A stretch of DNA of 21,591 bases from Streptosporangiaceae bacterium (GTDB taxonomy: Bacteria; Actinomycetota; Actinomycetes; Streptosporangiales; Streptosporangiaceae), in the NCBI GenBank assembly GCA_030041195.1, contig JASHOI010000359.1, forward strand, positions 1-21,591. The letters are read 5' to 3'. Below, piece after piece: positions 21,571-21,591 of the stretch. The translations under genes and the position numbers were made by a program. Every line of letters starts with the position of its first letter. Within the stretch, counting starts at the first letter, position 1. The notes beneath the pieces are model-generated. The model had not been told where the DNA came from, made no database searches, and saw only the letters and a list, made by a program, of their open reading frames with translations.

Positions 21571-21591
21571 GGTTGCGCCTCCCGCCCGAGT

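Overview
The window is about 21.6 kb of GC-rich DNA (roughly two-thirds G+C by eye). Open frames have a strong G/C third-position bias, GTG starts are frequent, and Shine-Dalgarno sequences are GGAGG-like. All of this points to a high-GC actinobacterium. A small protein at the right end with a Cys-Cys-Gly-Arg motif recalls actinobacterial proteins. No rRNA, tRNA, transposase, integrase, phage gene or CRISPR array was seen.

The content is almost entirely a catabolic and transport region with its own regulators. Left part (1-3030): a repeat-rich non-coding stretch (1-499), a SnoaL/NTF2-like protein with an unusual N-terminal heptad-repeat array (minus), then a divergent GntR/FCD regulator and an RraA-family aldolase/decarboxylase-like enzyme (plus). 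Middle (3034-8664): a taurine/sulfonate/nitrate-type ABC importer split over two units. A MetE-like zinc methyltransferase, the lipoprotein binding protein and the ATPase lie on the minus strand. The permease, with a 4,5-dihydroxyphthalate decarboxylase-like protein, lies on the plus strand across a ~580-bp gene-free spacer.

Right of that come a divergent DUF3500 / fumarylacetoacetate hydrolase (FAH) pair (8681-10625), a DapA-like aldolase followed by an M24 peptidase-fold protein lacking one expected metal-ligand Glu (10662-12840), and a minus-strand unit of D-2-hydroxyacid dehydrogenase, Gfo/Idh/MocA oxidoreductase and a second FAH protein (13060-16064). Then follows a tightly coupled unit of GntR/FCD regulator, DapA/KdgD-like enzyme and IlvD/Edd sugar-acid dehydratase (16256-19639). 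The window ends with a small Cys-motif protein (plus) and a DadA/PuuB-type FAD amine/amino-acid oxidase (minus).

The genes fit uptake and breakdown of one or more organic acids. The IlvD + DapA pair is the classic non-phosphorylative sugar-acid route (dehydration to a 2-keto-3-deoxy acid, then aldol cleavage or dehydration). The FAH, RraA, hydroxyacid dehydrogenase and Gfo/Idh proteins suit keto-/hydroxy-acid processing, and the MetE-like protein suggests removal or transfer of a methyl/alkyl group. The actual substrate cannot be read from sequence.

The most interesting structural signal is a recurrent AT-rich 12-mer, roughly A-[T/C]-N-[G/A]-TATA-[G/T]-N-A-[A/T]. It occurs in eight places, and every main inferred promoter region has one, so the separate units may form a single regulon under one or both FCD regulators.
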